The notes beneath the pieces were generated by a model. The model was not told the DNA's origin. It searched no databases and saw only the letters and a list, made by a program, of their open reading frames with translations. The position numbers and the translations under genes were made by a program. A stretch of 64,000 bases of DNA from the NCBI RefSeq assembly GCF_030272615.1, contig NC_081405.1, positions 317,517,541 through 317,581,540 on the forward strand, given 5' to 3'. This DNA is from Cryptomeria japonica (lineage: Eukaryota; Streptophyta; Pinopsida; Cupressales; Cupressaceae). Positions 59,341 to 64,000 of the stretch are shown piece after piece; within the stretch, counting starts at the first letter, position 1; every line of letters starts with the position of its first letter.

Positions 59341-62300
59341 TGCAAACATTGGGATCTCTGGTGTCGCTTGTGCCCTTAGTTGGTGTGAGGTGTATCGACC
59401 TTATGTGCATGCTTGTCCTCCTCTTTGTATGTGAATGATTGAGAAGACTTTAACTTGTGTGTAACACATGCGTTCACACCTTGTTTTCACCTTCTTGATG
59501 TTGGTGTTTGAGTGATTATATGTGCTTTGATTTCTTATTGAGGTCTTGGTCTACGATTACTCATATTCTGAAAGAGAGTCGTATGTACCTTCCTTATTGA
59601 TTGTTGTACCCTTTAGACTAATCCATTTGGGTTGGTTAGTACTTGTCTGGAATTTGAAAGTACGAAATGTGCTTGTTTAAGATTATGATCTATCTTAGTG
59701 TTGTCAACTTGAAGGACTAGTATGGTAAATGTTGAATGCTTATTTTGTAGAAAATTGAATGGTTATAACCCTTCCTCCTCTCTCTCTCTTTCTGGAAATT
59801 AAAATATTTGGGATGTGTGTAATTATCTTTGACTTGAGTTTTCCTTTTTTGCAAGAGAAAGGTGTGACTTATTGAACCCTTGTGTGAGCCATATGATGCT
59901 TATGTGTTTTTAGATAATAAAAAGGGCTTTGGGTTGAAAGTTCATATTGGTTGTTGGGAGAAAATTGTATGTGTACATTAAAGAATTCTCCATGTGTTTT
60001 GTAGAAGTAACATAATTAAATTATATCTTAAGTGATGTGCATTAATATGCGAATATTTGTTATGTGAAACTACTTTGTTTGTAGAAGAAGTATTAAACGG
60101 AACATGTTATAGTAGCTTCGAGAGTGTATTAATGTGTTCCACGAAATATTGTTTTATGTACTGCATTAAACCAATTTGATTGAGGATTTATTTTAGCAAT
60201 GCTCCATTGAACTTGCTTTGGAGATATGTAATTATCTTATTATGTTGAGAAAGTGCAAATGAAAACATGTTTGATGTGCATGCATTAATATGTATTATTT
60301 AGTTGATAGCTCCTCTTTCACCTTCTTATCGTATTTTGATTTTCAATGATAGGTTGCAAATTATTATACGTTTTGTATTGAATTAAGAGTAGTGAGTGTT
60401 CACAAGAGGTCTCGTATTATCGAAAGATTGCCTATTTTGATCTCTATTGTTTGGAAAACTAGAACATTCTGTTGCAACCATAATAATTGGAGATGTCATG
60501 TAGTCCAATTGGCATTCTTCTAAAAATGGTAGTGAAATGAAAATAGTGCAATTAAAATGATAGGCTCATAGTGAGAAATTTTAGTATATAGTGTGATCTT
60601 GTTGATCTTGTGTCTTTGTAGGAAATAGTTTGGTTATCAAAATCTCTTTCCCTTCTCATTGACTATATTATAAGATTTTTAGAAATGCTACGAAGATTGC
60701 ATTGATTTAAATAGAATGTTTATAAAACATGTGAAATTGTACTGTTGCATTTTAGCTTCATATTGAAAGATGAAAGTCCTTTTTGGAAAAGAAAATTTCC
60801 ATAGTTAGTAATGTGAATTTGTATGCTTAGTGAAATTCGAGAAAGATATAGGAATGATGTTATTTCCTTATGTAATTGTGAATTGTTAATAATTTCAGTA
60901 CTTGTATCTAGAGTAAACTTAATTCAGTTATTCATGTGGGAAGCATTATTTAAACCTTCCTTGAGTAGATGATAGCGTACTGGAAAGTACTCCCCGTAAA
61001 TGTGACTAAACCAGTACTGGTGTATTCATGTGTATTGTAAGAAACCAGTGCTTATTATATGTGCCCATAGGTTGGTGAAGTAATCAACCATGGAGGATAT
61101 GTTGCTAATGAGTATGGGAAACCATATTGTTTATGTAATGTTGCTTATTTGTTTCCCTACTGAGTACCGAACCTCGAGTTGTGGGTAATTCAATATGTTA
61201 AGGGGTAGTATTTGAAGTCACCATTCCTTGAATAGTATGAATTGGCGTACAAGTAATGTTGGCGCGAAGCGACTTTAGCTTCTCTATTTTGAGGAATGAT
61301 ATAGTTATACTATAAGACTATATCAAAGGTGTACTCAATACTTTCCCTTTTGATGAATCTATTTATAGGTTTATGTGTGGTAGCCTATTCCTTCCTTTAT
61401 TTGAGCATTTTGATGGCATTTCTTGAGCATAGTGATGGTGTAGTCTGGAGGATCCTTTGCCTTGTCTTCATGAAAGGTAGGTTTATCGACATGAGCTACC
61501 AGTTAGTATGTGTTGGTGGACATGTGGGTGGACCTTAGTCATGTCTACCTCTGGCTTACCATGATTATCCTTATAGAGATGTCGCTCTGCGGGACATGCC
61601 CTCCACGTGCTTGTTTCCACGATGTACACTACCATGCGGGATACGTCCATTGTGTGTCTTCTCCGCTTGGGGTAATGCCATGCCGCATGACGACGTGATG
61701 CGGGGTGATGTCGAGGTGCACACCGCCATGCCATGTGGGTAGTGTGACTATGTCACACCACATGATGAGCTACTATGATAGCTAGATGATTGTTCCTTCC
61801 TTCCTTGTTGGTGGCTAGATGCTAGTCACATAGTGATGTTATGTGCAATTGTGATATTCTTATTATTTCTTTGGGGACCAGCAATTTATTTTATTTTGAC
61901 TTTGAAGGTTTAGCCATGATCTTGTGATCTTTTGCATTTTTGATTTGGTGTTGCAAATTCCAGATTATTTTCTTGTCTTACTGTTGGAATTGATGATTTA
62001 TTTTTATTTATATGTAATTTGATGGCTAAACTAGTTTATCCTTATTATTTTCATATGCTAGTCTTGTGTTGGAATGTGAAATTCCTCTCCAAGGATGTAT
62101 GAGACGGTCTTGGTAGAGTGTGTATGGGGAAGTAGACGTAAGGAACCTTGAGGATGGGGGTATGTGAGGCTGTGATGTAGCTAGGATCCACTACCTTCCT
62201 ATGTGTGGTTACTATCTCTTGGAGGCTAACCACCTTACTCAATAAGGGATGTTCATGAAGGTCTTGTATGGAAGGTAACACCGCTATGGTGTGCATAGCA

Positions 62301-63005
62301 CCATTGAGCCTTGAGTGAGATATTGGATTTTTATGATCATATTATTGTTCTAAGATCAAGCATAGAGATGTTGATTGTGCATGTTATCTTTAACCGAGCA
62401 TTAGACATGCTCACATGTGGCCTTTTGAGTTGTGCATTCTAGTTATGTGGATGGTTATTATTTTTATCATGGAGTATATTGTGTTAACTTGTCACTATGT
62501 TATGGGACATAGTCTTTGGAAAGGTTTTATTATGCTTGGCAAGTGTAAACAATTGAGTTATCTATGTTGCTCTTATTCATGAAAGTTAACTTGCCTGTAG
62601 AAATTAAAATTTTGAAGCTAGTTCTATGCGATAAAGTTTTACGAAAAAGAAATTGATCATGATGGCATGTGTTTCTTGTCATATTTGGTAGATGAGTATG
62701 GTAATTGTTGGTTACCTCTTTGTAATGCATTAACTTGGTGTAATGAAAGGGAGAAAATTCTTGTTTCTCTGCTTTAATTGTGGATAATTCCTAGAATGTT
62801 ATAAGAAATGTATGTATTTAGATATATCTTGCCAATGGGTAATGGTATTCGTAAAGGATTTAGCAATGACATTTCATTTATTTATGGAAAGACTCCTATG
62901 TGTAATTTGATCTTTGTTAAATGAGTTTCAGTGTGGATGCGTGCGACATGTTCTCCATCTAGCCTTACGACTTCCAGGAGTAAGTTAGAACCTAGGGAAG
63001 GAGAA
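59341..63005 (+). other. LARD internal region, non-coding
   Basis: No frame has recognisable retroelement domains. A GC-richer patch with GCGGGA/GCGGGG repeats lies at 61560-61745. The region ends with CTAGGGAAGGAGAA (62992-63005), the likely polypurine tract. Confidence 0.75.
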
Positions 63006-64000
63006 TGTAGTATCCCTGCCCTAATCAAAATTTAAATCTCGGTTTAACCTTGGTTAGTTTATCATAATATAATAATTATAGCCAGATGTTTTGATTTAGT
63101 GCATATCGGTTTATGTTGTCTTCACATCGATTTGTATGCAAGTTATTAATTCTCCTATTTTGTGTTATAATCTTGAGCTAACACTTTCATTAAATTTATA
63201 TATGTATCCATGTATGACTCTTGGTCGCAGGAGATTCCAGGTACAGTGTCGCGTGGGTACAGGGTTTGTCTTCACCTGGACTTGCAGGTTTGAGTGTACC
63301 TCTTTGGTCCTTAGAACTTGGATTAGGCGGTCGTAAGACCCTCGTTTGACCATAGTCGTGCTCAAGTGAGCATCATCAGTCATCGTCGATATTCCCGTTG
63401 GTTGGGGTTGCAGGTTGTCTGTTCGTTTGACTTTCTTGGGTTGCATGTTTTGTGTGTCGTTAAATCAAGTAATTAATCTTTAATCTCTAATTTGATTTAA
63501 TGTGTGTTTTTGCATTAGTTTATTTGGGGACTAAATTAAATGGGCTCCCTTTTTATGTGATTAATCATTAATTGAATTGCTCAATTTAGGTTGGTGGCAA
63601 ATTTAATTAAATGGTAAATTTTAATGTTAAATTTATTATGTTTATGCTCATGAAAAGAAAGATTTAAATTTAATTGAAATAGAATTAATTTCATCTTGTT
63701 GGCATTTTGGAAATATAAAGGTTAATTTTAGTTAATTGAGGAAATCAATTTTTAAATTGAAAAGAAAGTTAAATGTATTGAGAATGATTTTTGTGATTTA
63801 TTTTAAATAAAAATTTTAAATCCAAAAATAAGTTTTTGGTCAAACCTTTCCCCATTTAACCTAGGGTTGAAAATAATTTTGGAGGTTGATTTTTTTGGAA
63901 AAATATTTTGTAGGAAAATATTATTGGATGCAAAATTTGGGGGTTTTGGGAGGAGAAGGAATTTCTTGCACTGGAGAATTGGGCTCTTCTTCAATCTTGC
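63006..64000 (+). repeat. LARD 3' LTR, cut by the window end
   Basis: It starts TGTAGTATCCCTGCCC and repeats 57862-58870 with a few percent differences. One ~13-bp gap lies near 63780, relative to 58637-58650. Confidence 0.92.

Larger units (their letters stand above)
57862..64000 (+). mobile_element. LARD-like non-coding LTR retroelement, inserted in element D (right end beyond window)
   Basis: Two long LTRs (57862-59320 and 63006 onward) flank a 3685-bp internal region that starts with a tRNA-Met PBS and ends with a purine tract. No gag or pol domain was found in any frame. Its target duplication cannot be tested because the right end is outside the window. Confidence 0.87.

Noticed and set aside
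61483-61734. Arg/His-rich minus-strand frame
   Set aside because: It covers the GC-rich patch of the LARD and has no start context or conserved domain.

Overview
This 64 kb window looks like intergenic DNA of a large, repeat-rich plant nuclear genome. The base composition is AT-rich, I recognise no host protein-coding gene, tRNA or rRNA, and nearly all identifiable sequence is nested LTR retrotransposons. Most are decayed Ty1/copia elements whose primer-binding sites match initiator tRNA-Met (TGGTATCAGAGC-like) and whose polypurine tracts are AAAGGGGGAGA-like. A gymnosperm such as a conifer is a plausible source, but that is inference from repeat style only.

Layout, left to right. (1) 1-3106: 3' part of copia element A (+ strand), with RT-RNase H and a 3' LTR. 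(2) 3282-20382: old copia element B (+). It is split by a complete copia element C (minus strand, 7306-17407, exact 5-bp target duplication TATAG) and by a solo LTR S1 (17455-19025). Element C itself holds an unexplained ~3.1 kb segment with telomere-like and other tandem repeats. (3) 20383-24308: AT-rich DNA without genes. (4) 24309-24583: end fragment of a non-coding LTR element E. (5) 24584-38914: copia element F (minus), split by a complete gag-protease-only LTR element G (+ strand, 28049-35926, exact target duplication GAATC). (6) 38915-39118: AT microsatellite. (7) 39379-46276: a solo LTR S2 interrupted by a composite retroelement (39463-45462). In it, a miniature TRIM-like element carries a complete copia LTR-gag-pol unit (H) joined at the primer-binding site. 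(8) 46277-53536: AT-rich DNA with a dispersed duplication and two related, probably non-LTR, repeats. (9) 53537-53716: compound microsatellite. (10) 53835-57861: copia element D (minus), interrupted by a 638-bp MITE and cut by (11) a large non-coding LARD-type LTR element (57862 to the window end).

The coding parts are retrotransposon gag, protease, integrase, reverse transcriptase and RNase H. Nearly all are pseudogenes. Element G has the longest open frame (766 codons). Element H keeps one reading frame across gag-pol, broken only by in-frame stops. Several stops fall at the same glutamine codons in different copies.

The features most worth following up are the TRIM/copia composite (H), the RT-less element G with a GC-rich motif repeated in its leader and LTRs, the recurrent Gln-to-stop changes, the duplicated polypurine tracts and shared U3 motif of the copia LTRs, and the MITE in element D.
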